DNA of 50,882 nucleotides from Christiangramia aestuarii (lineage in GTDB: Bacteria > Bacteroidota > Bacteroidia > Flavobacteriales > Flavobacteriaceae). Below the pieces are notes generated by a model, which worked only from the letters and a program-made list of their open reading frames with translations, was not told the origin of the DNA and made no database searches. Shown here in pieces: positions 1-8,482 of the stretch (position 1 is its first letter; the number at the start of each line of letters is the position of its first letter). Made by a program: the position numbers and the translations under genes. The stretch covers positions 1 to 50,882 of the forward strand of contig NZ_VJVW01000007.1 of the NCBI RefSeq assembly GCF_009735585.1. Direction: 5' to 3'.

Positions 1-953
1 ATAAAGTAAGTATTAACGAGGATGGCAGTTTCGGGCAGCCACAGAACCTGGGAGCACCGGTCAATACCGAGTTCGATGAAAGCTTCCCCTTTATGGACAG
101 CGATGGCAGCCTTTACTTCTCCTCCAACGGGCATGCCGGATTAGGCCTGTTCGATATCTTTAAACTGGAAGAGGGCCAGGTAGAAAACCTGGGCGAACCG
201 GTGAATTCCAGCATGGATGATTTTGCCTATTTCCAGGTAGATAATTCAAAAGAAGGCTATATCTCCACCAACCGCGAAGGCGGCAGTGATGATATTTATG
301 TCTTCAACAAGCTCAACCCGCTGATCCTGAAAGGACAGGTGACCGATGCGGTCAATGGCAAGCCCATCCCTTCGGCCACGGTAAGGCTGATGGATGAAGA
401 GGGTGAGGAAATGGTGTTTCTGGAAACAGACCAGGAAGGAAATTACCAGACTGAGATCCCAAGAGACCAGACCTTCCCCGTAGAAGCCAAAGAGATCAGT
501 TACGAGATTTTTAATGGAGAGGTTAGTTCCATGCAGGCCGATGACAAGGAGGAGATCCAGTATGATATTCAGCTAAACCCGGTAAAGGATGTGGAATACC
601 TGGCCGAGATCGACAATATCTATTTCGATTTTGACAAAGCTAACATCCGCCCCGATGCCGCGGCAGAACTGGATAAGCTTATCGACCTGATGAAAAACCA
701 GTACCCCGAGCTGGTCATCGAGATAGGTTCGCATACCGACCGCAGGGGTACCAACGCATACAACGAAAAACTGGCCGAGCGAAGAGCCAAATCCACCAGG
801 GATTACCTGGTAGAAAATGGCATCGCCCCAGAGCGTATCGTTGCCTATAAAGGTTACGGCGAGACCAAACCGGCCATCGATTGTGACCGTTGTACCGAAA
901 AAGATCACCAGCTTAACAGAAGGTCCATGTTCAGCGTGGTAAAAATGGATTAA
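1..953 (+). CDS. OmpA-family envelope protein, C-terminal part (start lies outside the window)
   Basis: The reading frame is open from base 3, so the 5' part of the gene is missing; about 316 residues are visible. In order there are PD40/beta-propeller-like repeats (roughly residues 1-100, with SNG and STNREGG turns), a carboxypeptidase-regulatory-like beta sandwich (about 106-190, with GxVTDxxxGKPIPxAxV) and an OmpA C-terminal peptidoglycan-binding domain (about 198-316, with YFDFDKANIRPDA, SHTDRRG and NEKLAERRAKS). OmpA domains of this type bind peptidoglycan in the periplasm and tie the outer membrane to it. Propeller, regulatory-like domain and OmpA in this order resemble PorE-like proteins of the type IX secretion system, but the N-terminal region needed to tell is outside. 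Two hairpins follow the stop codon. Confidence 0.9.
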   Translation, partial: KVSINEDGSFGQPQNLGAPVNTEFDESFPFMDSDGSLYFSSNGHAGLGLFDIFKLEEGQVENLGEPVNSSMDDFAYFQVDNSKEGYISTNREGGSDDIYVFNKLNPLILKGQVTDAVNGKPIPSATVRLMDEEGEEMVFLETDQEGNYQTEIPRDQTFPVEAKEISYEIFNGEVSSMQADDKEEIQYDIQLNPVKDVEYLAEIDNIYFDFDKANIRPDAAAELDKLIDLMKNQYPELVIEIGSHTDRRGTNAYNEKLAERRAKSTRDYLVENGIAPERIVAYKGYGETKPAIDCDRCTEKDHQLNRRSMFSVVKMD

Positions 954-970
954 CCGGCTAACTAACCGGA

Positions 971-1056
971 AGAGGCATTCTGATATGTTTACTGTTCCCC
1001 CCGTTTTGGTAGCCCTTTAAAGGCTACGGCAGGAAACCCGGAATTGCCTCTTTTTA
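971..1056 (+). terminator. Structured 3' end after the OmpA-family gene
   Basis: An outer stem pairs AGAGGCA (971-977) with TGCCTCT (1045-1051) and is followed by T residues. An inner stem pairs GTAGCC (1009-1014) with GGCTAC (1022-1027). The loop is long for an intrinsic terminator; a stronger one follows at 1086. Confidence 0.45.
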
Positions 1057-1085
1057 ATAATTTTCAAACCCCAACAATTTGTTTT

Positions 1086-1127
1086 AGCCAAAGGTTCAGC
1101 CTCTAGCCTGAACCTTTGGCTTTTTTA
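1086..1127 (+). terminator. Strong intrinsic terminator
   Basis: A perfect 14-bp stem (AGCCAAAGGTTCAG at 1086-1099 against its complement at 1108-1121) with an 8-base loop is followed by a run of T. It ends transcription of the OmpA-family gene. The loop and half of the stem recur in the terminator at 2925. Confidence 0.9.
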
Positions 1128-1236
1128 TTACGTAAGTATCATTAAACATGCTCTTCTTATAAATCAATAGTTTATTAACAAATTTTGGCATAATTGCTGA
1201 ACTATTATGAGAGAATTGCAGAAAAAGAAATAATTG

Positions 1237-2712
1237 ATGATACTAAAAAGAACACTAATCTGGAACATTCTTCTTTTCCTGATCCTTACCGGATGTTCAA
1301 AGGAAACAGAAGATTTTGGAAATGAAACAAGCACAAGCAGCGAAATAACCGAGCCTAATGGATCTGCCGAAGATCCTGAACTGGAGATTGAACGTTTTGT
1401 CTATAATGCCCTGAACGAAATATATTTATACAAGGCAGATGTACCAGAACTCGCAAACAACTATTTTGAAAACTCTAATGAAAAAAGCGAATACCTGGCT
1501 GGAGCTTCCTCCCCAGAAGCCCTCTTTGATGATCTTACTTCTAAAGCTGACCGGTTCAGCTTTATAACAGATGATTATAAGAGCCTGGAAGACCGGTTTG
1601 ATGGGGTTAGCGGTGCCACCGGAATCAAATATGGAATTGGAAGGATTTCAGGAACCAACAATGTGTTTGGAATAATAAGATATGTTCTTCCGGGAACCTC
1701 GGCAGAGGAAGCAGGACTCGTACGGGGAGATATCTTTACCGAGATCAACGGTCAAAAACTTACCAGGAGTAACTTCTCCGATCTTATAGACCAGTCAGGT
1801 TTTACAATCAATGTGGGACAAGTAAATAATGGTGAAATCACCCTCACGGATAAGACAGTTACTCTGAGTGACGATCCTTACACTGAAAATCCTGTCTTTA
1901 TTTCTAAGGTTTTTGAGATCGAAGGACGTAAGATCGCCTACCTGATGTATAACAGCTTTACAGGCAATTTTGACGATGAGTTAAATACCGTTTTTGGAGA
2001 ATTTAAAACTGCGGGTGTTACCGACCTGGTCCTCGATCTAAGGTACAATGGAGGAGGCTCTGTAGAATCTGCCAAGGACCTTTCGAGTATGATCACCGGG
2101 CAATTCCAGGGAGATGTGTTTGTGAAGGAACAGTGGAATGCAAAATATCAGTCTTTCTATGAAACTCAAAATCCGGAAGCGCTTCTAAACAGGTTCGATG
2201 ATAGGACACGAACCGGTGAAAAAATAAACAGTCTCAATTTATCTGAGGTATATATTCTAACTTCCGCTTCCAGTGCTTCAGCAAGTGAGCTGGTGATCAA
2301 CGGCCTCGATCCATATATAAACGTAGTGCAGGTTGGTGATCATACCGTAGGGAAATTCCAGGCATCGGTCACCTTGTATGATAGCGATGATTTTAGTAAA
2401 GAAGGAGCCAGTGAAAACCATACTTATGCATTACAGCCACTGGTATTTAAATCTCTCAATTCTGTAGGAAAAACAGATTATGTAAATGGTTTGCAGCCGG
2501 ATATCACCTACGTGGAAAACTTAAACGAATTTGGAAATCTGGGAGATGTAGATGAACCCTTATTACAGAAAGCCATGGATGCGATCTTAGGACGATCTGA
2601 AAGTAACAGGTCTGCCATTAAAAGAATTGAATTTGAACATCTTGGTGAAAACGGGATGAATGACCCCGAATTCCAGCGGATGTATATCAACCAGCTACCA
2701 GGTTTGAATTAA
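1237..2712 (+). CDS. S41 family peptidase, exported lipoprotein
   Basis: This is a C-terminal-processing type serine protease of about 491 residues. A signal peptide ends in the lipobox LTGC (Cys 20), so it is probably lipid-anchored in the envelope. A PDZ domain follows (about 147-200, with PGTSAEEAGLVRGD), then the S41 core with DLRYNGGG (about 268), the serine motif SSASASE (about 345-351) and the likely base Lys in VGKFQAS (about 373). The frame opens with TTG at 1234 directly before ATG at 1237; the ATG is preferred. Such lipoprotein S41 proteases are common in Bacteroidota; the substrate cannot be told from sequence. The gene stands alone, with terminators on both sides. Confidence 0.9.
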   Translation: MILKRTLIWNILLFLILTGCSKETEDFGNETSTSSEITEPNGSAEDPELEIERFVYNALNEIYLYKADVPELANNYFENSNEKSEYLAGASSPEALFDDLTSKADRFSFITDDYKSLEDRFDGVSGATGIKYGIGRISGTNNVFGIIRYVLPGTSAEEAGLVRGDIFTEINGQKLTRSNFSDLIDQSGFTINVGQVNNGEITLTDKTVTLSDDPYTENPVFISKVFEIEGRKIAYLMYNSFTGNFDDELNTVFGEFKTAGVTDLVLDLRYNGGGSVESAKDLSSMITGQFQGDVFVKEQWNAKYQSFYETQNPEALLNRFDDRTRTGEKINSLNLSEVYILTSASSASASELVINGLDPYINVVQVGDHTVGKFQASVTLYDSDDFSKEGASENHTYALQPLVFKSLNSVGKTDYVNGLQPDITYVENLNEFGNLGDVDEPLLQKAMDAILGRSESNRSAIKRIEFEHLGENGMNDPEFQRMYINQLPGLN

Positions 2713-2730
2713 TAAAATCAAACCGAATTA

Positions 2731-2764
2731 AAAAAGTCCAGGGTTCTAACTCCGGACTTTTTTT
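2731..2764 (+). terminator. Intrinsic terminator of the S41 peptidase gene
   Basis: AAAAAGTCC pairs with GGACTTTTT, followed by further T residues, 19 bases after the stop codon. Confidence 0.85.
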
Positions 2765-2920
2765 ATTTCGGGATAATCGATATTTAATTTTTCATTAAAA
2801 GCCGTCAAAACCTATTAAATTCTCTTAAAAACGGGAAGATTATCTTGCTGCAGAATTGGTTTAAGGAAATTTTAAATAAACACCGTATAGAATTAACATT
2901 GAACCTTATCAATAAGGCAT

Positions 2921-2957
2921 AAAAAAAAGGGCCAGCCTCTAGCCTGAACCCTTTTCT
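2921..2957 (-). terminator. Terminator of the CAP-domain gene
   Basis: Arms AAAAGGG (2925-2931) and CCCTTTT (2949-2955) with an A-run on the left, which reads as a U-tract on the minus strand. The interior holds CAGCCTCTAGCCTGAACC, identical to 18 bases of the terminator at 1097-1114. Confidence 0.75.
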
Positions 2958-2986
2958 CGATTTGGGGGGAAAACAAACCTAGTTCG

Positions 2987-3493
2987 TTATTTTTTTATGA
3001 ATATATTGGTGAAGTAATTTCTTCCTTCTTCATCCTGTCTAACTGAAATTCCAAAGTGAGTATAGTTACCTTCCACATTTTCTCTATGACCTTTACTTTT
3101 TAGCCAGGCATTTACTACCGCCTTGGAAGAACTGTAACCAAATCCTACATTTTCTCCTACAGCCTTGGCTCCTACCCTGTTCATAAGCTGGGATGCCCTC
3201 ATGGAGAAATTGTCATGGCTTACTTCGCCTTCTTGTATCATATACTCATTATGACCTTCAGATTCAATAGAAACTTCAGCCAGCACCTTTAATTCGTTCA
3301 GGCCAATAGCCTTTCTGTAAGTATTAAGTTCATCAAGAATTTCAACCTCGATCGTATTATAATCGTATTCGGCCTTTTCAGTTACTACCTGGTCATAAGC
3401 GGTAACATCATCTTGAAGGCTATCTTTAGAGCACGATGTAAGAAACAACGCACAAAAAATTAACATACTTCCTGTTAACGTAATATTTTTCAT
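2987..3493 (-). CDS. CAP-domain (SCP/PR-1, YkwD-like) lipoprotein
   Basis: The protein has 168 residues. A lipoprotein signal ends at Cys 21 (LTSC). The rest is a bacterial CAP domain: LNTYRKAIGLNEL, a helix with the HNEYM motif (about 79-83), SHDNF, VGENVG, a GHRENVEG motif near 136 and a C-terminal strand ending YFTNIFIKK. The His/Glu pairs of the CAP cavity are present. Bacterial CAP proteins are secreted, and their activity is mostly unknown. It is convergent with the S41 protease gene and divergent from nothing close: 175 bases of A/T-rich DNA separate its start from the rnz gene end. Confidence 0.88.
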   Translation of the reverse strand: MKNITLTGSMLIFCALFLTSCSKDSLQDDVTAYDQVVTEKAEYDYNTIEVEILDELNTYRKAIGLNELKVLAEVSIESEGHNEYMIQEGEVSHDNFSMRASQLMNRVGAKAVGENVGFGYSSSKAVVNAWLKSKGHRENVEGNYTHFGISVRQDEEGRNYFTNIFIKK

Positions 3494-3668
3494 CGATATA
3501 CATGTTAGATTCAGGTAGGATAAATCTACATTTTTTATCGACTAAAGACATATATAAGCTAAAATATTACTAAAATTAGATAAAATTTAACATTATTTGT
3601 AGGAAAACACGGTCGGTTATTTGGTTTTCAGTCGATTAAAGGCCTGTGAGATGTTAAATCGATATTTG

Positions 3669-4577
3669 CTATTCGACGATAATTTCCTTACCGTCGTCGG
3701 CTAAAATCACCTTAGGAAAGATCTCCTCAGCCTCTATCCGGAACTGATCGATATTCGCGTACCTTGTAGAGTAATGTCCCAAAATAAGCGTCTGTACTTC
3801 GGCCAATTTGGCGATGCTAGCAGCCTGTTTAGCCGTGGAGTGTTTGGTAGGAAATGCCAGTTCCATCTGCTCCTCCAGGAAGGTGGATTCATGGTAAAGA
3901 GCGGTGACGTTCCTGATCAAAGGAACGATCTCCACATCGTAAACCGTATCACTGCAAAAGGCGTATGACTTTGGTGGAGGAGGATCTGCGGTTACGAGGT
4001 GGTTCGCAATGAGTTTTCCGTCCTCGGCCCTTACATCCTTTCCTGCTTTAAGGCTATTAAAAAGGCTGTAGTGAATATTGTATTCTTCAGCCTTATCTAT
4101 TAGCAGCTTGCGATCTCCTTTCTTTTCACGGAATAGAAACCCATTGGTGTACACCCTGTGTTTTAACGGAATGGTAGTCACACTCAACTTATCATTCTCA
4201 TACAGGAGTTGTGGATCTTTTGAAGTAAGTTCATGAAAAATGAGCGGAAAGTTGGTCCATGAATTGGCCAGTTTAAGCTGAAGGGTGATGATCTCCTTAA
4301 TTCCTTTAGGCCCGTAAATATGTAATTCGGTTTCACGGTTAAGCAGGCGAAAGGTGGAAACCAGCCCGACCAGCCCATAGAAATGATCTCCATGCAGGTG
4401 AGAAATAAAAATATGTTTGATCCTGGAGAACTTGATCTTATTCCGCCTAAGCTGCACCTGGGTACCTTCGCCACAGTCGATCAAAAAATGATGATTCTGC
4501 ATCTCCAGAACCTGCGAGGTAGGATTGGTAAAGCTTCGGGGAGTTGCTGCATAACAGCCCAGAATATTGATCTTCAT
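3669..4577 (-). CDS. rnz: Ribonuclease Z
   Basis: A metallo-beta-lactamase-fold endonuclease of 302 residues that trims the 3' ends of tRNA precursors; it acts in the cytoplasm. The zinc motif SHLHGDH is at residues 59-65, an Asp ligand is in CSDT (about 208-210), the exosite-like PPPPKS lies just before it, and a late His is in LGHYSTRY (about 267). The length fits the bacterial short-form RNase Z. It is the last gene of a minus-strand run after pyrR, pyrB and a STAS-like gene, 32 bases from the latter. Confidence 0.95.
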   Translation of the reverse strand: MKINILGCYAATPRSFTNPTSQVLEMQNHHFLIDCGEGTQVQLRRNKIKFSRIKHIFISHLHGDHFYGLVGLVSTFRLLNRETELHIYGPKGIKEIITLQLKLANSWTNFPLIFHELTSKDPQLLYENDKLSVTTIPLKHRVYTNGFLFREKKGDRKLLIDKAEEYNIHYSLFNSLKAGKDVRAEDGKLIANHLVTADPPPPKSYAFCSDTVYDVEIVPLIRNVTALYHESTFLEEQMELAFPTKHSTAKQAASIAKLAEVQTLILGHYSTRYANIDQFRIEAEEIFPKVILADDGKEIIVE

Positions 4578-4609
4578 TCGATCTGGTTTTTCAGCCTAGG
4601 TAAGCCTGT

Positions 4610-4942
4610 TTAAAATCCAAGATCCCTCTGGATCTCATCCATCTGAACCATGTCTTCAGCCTCCTGAAGCGTAGGAACAACCACCAGCTCATCTGGTAAT
4701 TCATCGATGCCCACGGCATCGTTCACCAAAACAAAACTTTTGTTCTCGTTTCGGTGAAGGTTCGAAATTTCCAAAAAGGCCAGTATATTTTCAGAAGAGG
4801 CATTATTAAAACTTCTAAGATCTACCACCACATTCTCTGCCTTAAAATCATCATGATGGCGGGTAAGTTCTGAAGCGAATTCGGTTAAAGAATCGCCTTC
4901 TTTGGCTATCAATAAATAGTTCTCTTTCCTGGAAGTATTCAT
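4610..4942 (-). CDS. STAS-like (anti-anti-sigma factor-like) small protein
   Basis: A soluble protein of 110 residues with alternating strands and helices. The segment VVVDLRSFNNASSENILAFL resembles the central strand-turn-helix of STAS domains, where a Ser/Thr before the helix can be phosphorylated in anti-anti-sigma factors; here the candidate is the Ser pair in NASSEN (about 49-50). No partner kinase gene is adjacent. It lies 58 bases downstream of pyrB and 32 bases upstream of rnz on the same strand. The family assignment is by pattern and moderate; the function is unknown. Confidence 0.65.
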   Translation of the reverse strand: MNTSRKENYLLIAKEGDSLTEFASELTRHHDDFKAENVVVDLRSFNNASSENILAFLEISNLHRNENKSFVLVNDAVGIDELPDELVVVPTLQEAEDMVQMDEIQRDLGF

Positions 4943-5000
4943 GCGTTAAATATGTTTCCCTCTAATTTAAAAAAATAGAAGTAGTCTTCTAAAGATTTTG

Positions 5001-5933
5001 CTATTGTTTAATTTTCGCGGCCAGCAAATAGATCACCGCCATTCTCACCGCCACCCCGTTCTGGACCTGGTCCAGGATTATGGCATGTTCAGAATCTGCA
5101 ATATCACTGGTGATCTCCACTCCACGGTTGATTGGTCCCGGGTGCATGATCACGATCTCCTTATCAAGGCTATCCAGCAATCTTTTATTGAGGCCGAACT
5201 GTTTTACATATTCCCGGGTACTGGGGAAATAGCTGATGTCCATACGTTCGTTCTGAACCCTGAGCATATTGGCAACATCACACCATTCCAGCGCAGCTTT
5301 AAGATTGGTCTCCACCTCTACTCCCAGGGATTCTATATGTTTAGGGATAAGGGTTTTGGGTCCGCATACCTTTACCTGTGCACCCTGCAGTTTCAATGCG
5401 AAAATATTCGAAAGAGCCACCCGGCTGTGCAGGATATCACCAACGATCACCACTTTTTTACCGGCCACATCCCCCAGCCTTTCCCTGATAGAATAAGAAT
5501 CCAGCAAGGCCTGGGTTGGATGTTCGTGGGCTCCATCACCGGCGTTCACGATACTGGCATTCACATGCCTTGAGAGAAATATCCCCGCTCCGGGATTAGG
5601 GTGACGCATCACCACCATATCCACCTTCATGGACAGGATATTATTTACGGTATCTATTAAAGTCTCGCCTTTTTTCACAGAAGATGAGGCCGCAGAGAAA
5701 TTGATCACGTCTGCGCTAAGGCGTTTTTCGGCCAGTTCAAAGGAAAGCCTTGTCCTGGTACTGTTCTCGAAAAAAAGGTTGGCTATGGTAATGTCTCGCA
5801 GTGAGGGAACTTTTTTAATGGGCCTGTTAATGACCTCTTTAAAATGATCGGCTGTCTTGAAGATTAACTCTATATCTTCAGGTTTCAGATATTTGATCCC
5901 CAGTAAGTGTTTTACACTTAATTCACTGCTCAT
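5001..5933 (-). CDS. pyrB: Aspartate carbamoyltransferase catalytic subunit
   Basis: The protein has 310 residues and joins carbamoyl phosphate to aspartate in the second step of pyrimidine synthesis. The carbamoyl-phosphate loop STRTR is at 58-62, HPTQALLD at 138-145, and MHPGPINRG near 262. It starts 7 bases after pyrR stops. No pyrI regulatory-subunit gene is next to it, so it is probably controlled at the expression level and is unlike the pyrB-pyrI arrangement of enteric bacteria. Confidence 0.97.
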   Translation of the reverse strand: MSSELSVKHLLGIKYLKPEDIELIFKTADHFKEVINRPIKKVPSLRDITIANLFFENSTRTRLSFELAEKRLSADVINFSAASSSVKKGETLIDTVNNILSMKVDMVVMRHPNPGAGIFLSRHVNASIVNAGDGAHEHPTQALLDSYSIRERLGDVAGKKVVIVGDILHSRVALSNIFALKLQGAQVKVCGPKTLIPKHIESLGVEVETNLKAALEWCDVANMLRVQNERMDISYFPSTREYVKQFGLNKRLLDSLDKEIVIMHPGPINRGVEITSDIADSEHAIILDQVQNGVAVRMAVIYLLAAKIKQ

Positions 5934-5940
5934 TTTTTAT

Positions 5941-6480
5941 CTATTTTGAAATGAGGTAAACCGCATCTTCGCCATCGTTCTCTTTCCAGCTTACCTTTAC
6001 TTTTTCTTCGTTGATCGCATCTACCTGTCTCCCATTATAATCTGGCTGAATGGGCAAATGCCTGCTAAACCTTCGGTCTATAAGACTTAAAAGTTCAATT
6101 TCTTTAGGTCTTCCAAAAGACTGGATCGCCGTTAGTGCTGCCCTGATGCTTCGGCCTGTATAGAGAACATCGTCTATGAACACCACGCATTTATCCTCAA
6201 CAATAAAATCTATCCTCGTTTTATTGGCTTCCAGGGGCTTCTCACCCCGTCTAAAGTCATCACGGTAAAATGTGATGTCCAGCTGTCCCATTTTGATATC
6301 ATCCAGGCCATATTCCTCTTTCAGGATCTTTTCCAGCCTTTCGGCCACATAGATGCCCCTTGGCTGAATCCCAATGAGCACGGTTTCCTTAAAATCGGTG
6401 TGTTTTTCTACTAATTGACAAGCCAAACGATGTAGAATGATATTGAGTTGGTTTGAGTCTAACAGTACTTTACGGCTCAT
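5941..6480 (-). CDS. pyrR: Bifunctional PyrR: pyrimidine operon regulator / uracil phosphoribosyltransferase
   Basis: The protein has 179 residues from this ATG. It has the PRPP-binding signature VVFIDDVLYTGRS (about 99-111) and the PyrR features IGIQPRG (about 36-42) and LIDRRFSRHLPIQPDYNG near the C terminus. Known members bind pyr mRNA when UMP is high, and many also convert uracil to UMP. A longer frame begins at 6534, but a promoter -7 box (TACTTTTG) sits at 6502-6509 inside that extension, so the start at 6480 is preferred. It is first in the run pyrR-pyrB-STAS-like-rnz. I found no clear PyrR-binding attenuator in the very short leader. Confidence 0.93.
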   Translation of the reverse strand: MSRKVLLDSNQLNIILHRLACQLVEKHTDFKETVLIGIQPRGIYVAERLEKILKEEYGLDDIKMGQLDITFYRDDFRRGEKPLEANKTRIDFIVEDKCVVFIDDVLYTGRSIRAALTAIQSFGRPKEIELLSLIDRRFSRHLPIQPDYNGRQVDAINEEKVKVSWKENDGEDAVYLISK

Positions 6481-6501
6481 GAGACTAATTGTAGATTGCC
6501 A

Positions 6502-6509
6502 CAAAAGTA
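6502..6509 (-). promoter_or_regulatory. Promoter -7 box of pyrR
   Basis: On the minus strand the sequence is TACTTTTG, an exact match to the Bacteroidota -7 consensus TAnnTTTG. It predicts a start site near 6498 and a leader of about 18 bases. No good -33 TTG is seen. Confidence 0.55.
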
Positions 6510-6650
6510 ATGTTTTTTTTGAATTGAAAGCCATGCATTCTTCGATGATATCATTCAGTTAACCAGCTTCCCTCAGATAGTTTTTGTAAATTTAATAGAG
6601 CTTTTCGCCTTCAGATTTATCGATTTCAGCAATTTTCTAATTCATAAAAC

Positions 6651-7247
6651 ATGTTCAACAGCAAAGAGATCAGATGGTTTTTCCAGACCGAAGTCCAGTC
6701 CATTTCCAAATGGTTTGAAGACAATGCCTATACTTTTGAAAATACCGAAGCACGAATAGATTACTATCTCTCCCTGATCGAAAAAGAGGATGTAAGCATC
6801 AAACTTCGGGAAAACAATATCGAGGTAAAACATCGCCGAAGCAGGTCTGATGAGGAAAAGCTCACCAGCCAGGCTGAAGGCTATTTCGAGAAATATACCA
6901 AGTGGAGCTTTTCTTCGGCAGAAGATGATTCCCTGGTGCACGAGATCACCAATGAGGAGAAGCACGACTGGCTGCCGGTGAGAAAGGAAAGAATGGGATT
7001 TAAACTAAAAAAGGACATGAATGGCAATATTGTTAAGGTTAAACTGGAGGAGTTTCCGCCGTATGGCTGCCAGATAGAATATACAAGGTTAAAGGTGAAA
7101 GATGAGGCCTGGTATACTTTCGCCCTGGAATGGTTTGGAGATGAGGAGCTCAATTTTGATCTGAGTTTGATCAATGAAATTTTGGGAGATCATGAATTGA
7201 AATCCCAGGATTCTATGGGCTATGCTGAATTTTTAAAAAGTCTTTAA
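6651..7247 (+). CDS. Conserved hypothetical protein, possibly CYTH-like
   Basis: A soluble protein of 198 residues with no signal peptide. The N-terminal part reads EIRWFF, then RIDYYL, then VSIKLRENNIEVKHR. A charged strand of alternating residues like EVKHR, with an earlier substrate-strand-like KLRE, recalls the tunnel strands of CYTH/triphosphate-tunnel enzymes, but the canonical N-terminal ExExK is not cleanly present. This is a weak fold-level guess; the function is unknown. Its last 15 bases overlap the end of the convergent hydrolase gene. Confidence 0.8.
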   Translation: MFNSKEIRWFFQTEVQSISKWFEDNAYTFENTEARIDYYLSLIEKEDVSIKLRENNIEVKHRRSRSDEEKLTSQAEGYFEKYTKWSFSSAEDDSLVHEITNEEKHDWLPVRKERMGFKLKKDMNGNIVKVKLEEFPPYGCQIEYTRLKVKDEAWYTFALEWFGDEELNFDLSLINEILGDHELKSQDSMGYAEFLKSL

Positions 7248-8255
7248 GTTGGCGATATCTTCCAAGTCTTGTTTTGAAGTTATACGACCTAAAAACTCCA
7301 TGATCTCTTTCTCTACTACCTCTATATCCTTCGATTTGATCTCACTGCCAATAAAGTGGGTTCCCGGGGTCTCAAGAGCTTTTAAAACTTTTAAAGAGTC
7401 TGGAGTTGAAAACAACTTATAGGCATCTTCGTAAACACTAACCTCCACATGCTGGTCTTCCTCGATGAAATTCTTATGATAATACAAGGTAAGCACCGGT
7501 ATTTCAATTTTCTTGAAAGTTTCCGGAAGCATGGTTGACTCCACCAAAACCTGCAGATCAACCAAAGCGCGTGACGGATAAATTGTATCCCAGTATTGTG
7601 TGGCCTCCGGCTGCTCGTGTTCGATCTTTTTCATTTCTCCGAAAGATATGAGGCTGGCGATCTCGTAACCCCAGGGTGAGTTTAGTACGAAAGTGCCGGG
7701 CTGGTCATCCTCGAGATTAGGAGAAAGATTAATAAGGGCAAAGATCTTATCTGGATAGGTTGCCGCCAGTTTTAAAGCTAAGGTGCCACCGGTCGAGGTA
7801 CTCATGATGATTACCTTCTCCCCTATCTTGTTCCCTATCGCTAATGCCTCCTTCGCCGATTCCCAGGCATTCTTACCGTTAAAATTTTCCAGGGCCGCAT
7901 CCGGCTGTAAACCATGTCCCGCCCAGCGGGCCATAAAAATGTTGGCATTTAAAGTATCGGCGATATGTTGGTTCACTGGATAGCCATCCCTATAACTACC
8001 GGCAAATCCGTGTAAATAAACAATGCTGTATTCCGCCTTCTCAGCTTCACGTTGCCAGACGATCCGGGCCTGGTTACCTTTTCTAACCGGCATGGAATCT
8101 TCTTTTTCAATAATTGAATGCTCCAATACTTTAAGATCTGAAGGCAAGTCTGGCAGCTTGGTTGTATACTCCGGGGTTTGGGGAATAGGTCCGGAGAAAT
8201 AGGTTACCACCAATACTATTAAGAAGACCAGAGGTATCCAATATCTTTTTTTCAT
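7233..8255 (-). CDS. Alpha/beta hydrolase, membrane-anchored
   Basis: About 340 residues. One hydrophobic N-terminal segment (IPLVFLIVLVVTYF) anchors or exports it. The fold shows the oxyanion-hole region VYLHGFAGS, the nucleophile elbow MSTSTGG (Ser in the centre of STSTG) and a late His in GTHFIGS. The acid residue is probably in the region around VLTLYYHKNFIEED. The frame starts with TTG at 8261, but the ATG at 8255 is preferred. Substrate unknown; it differs clearly from the hydrolase at 8483. Confidence 0.85.
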   Translation of the reverse strand: MKKRYWIPLVFLIVLVVTYFSGPIPQTPEYTTKLPDLPSDLKVLEHSIIEKEDSMPVRKGNQARIVWQREAEKAEYSIVYLHGFAGSYRDGYPVNQHIADTLNANIFMARWAGHGLQPDAALENFNGKNAWESAKEALAIGNKIGEKVIIMSTSTGGTLALKLAATYPDKIFALINLSPNLEDDQPGTFVLNSPWGYEIASLISFGEMKKIEHEQPEATQYWDTIYPSRALVDLQVLVESTMLPETFKKIEIPVLTLYYHKNFIEEDQHVEVSVYEDAYKLFSTPDSLKVLKALETPGTHFIGSEIKSKDIEVVEKEIMEFLGRITSKQDLEDIANLKTF

Positions 8256-8425
8256 GTTCAATGATAAGAATTATTTAAGGCAGTAAAAGCCAAACTATTG
8301 TGAAAACCTGTAAACGCCTTCTTTTACAAAACGATTTCCGTGGTTTTAAGAGTATTGTGGATCAACAGAATATTAAAATAGAACAGCAAAACTAAATTGA
8401 ACTTTAAAAATGTAATTCTATCTGG

Positions 8426-8451
8426 TGTAACAAAATAAACGGTACATCGTC
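8426..8451 (+). promoter_or_regulatory. Candidate ECF sigma-type promoter of the hydrolase gene
   Basis: TGTAACA at 8426-8432, then 15 bases, then CGTC at 8448-8451. The same arrangement (TGTAACA-N15-CATC) stands before the ECF sigma operon at 15054. This is an inferred -35/-10 pair. The predicted start site near 8458 lies between the TTG at 8453 and the ATG at 8483. Confidence 0.5.
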
Positions 8452-8482
8452 ATTGCAAGGATCACCAATCAATCATAATAGG

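Noticed and set aside
1234-1236. TTG as the start codon of the S41 peptidase gene
   Set aside because: ATG follows immediately in frame and gives the same signal peptide.
4998-5573. A 191-residue plus-strand frame over pyrB
   Set aside because: It is antisense to conserved pyrB motifs, is His-rich, and has no recognisable domain.
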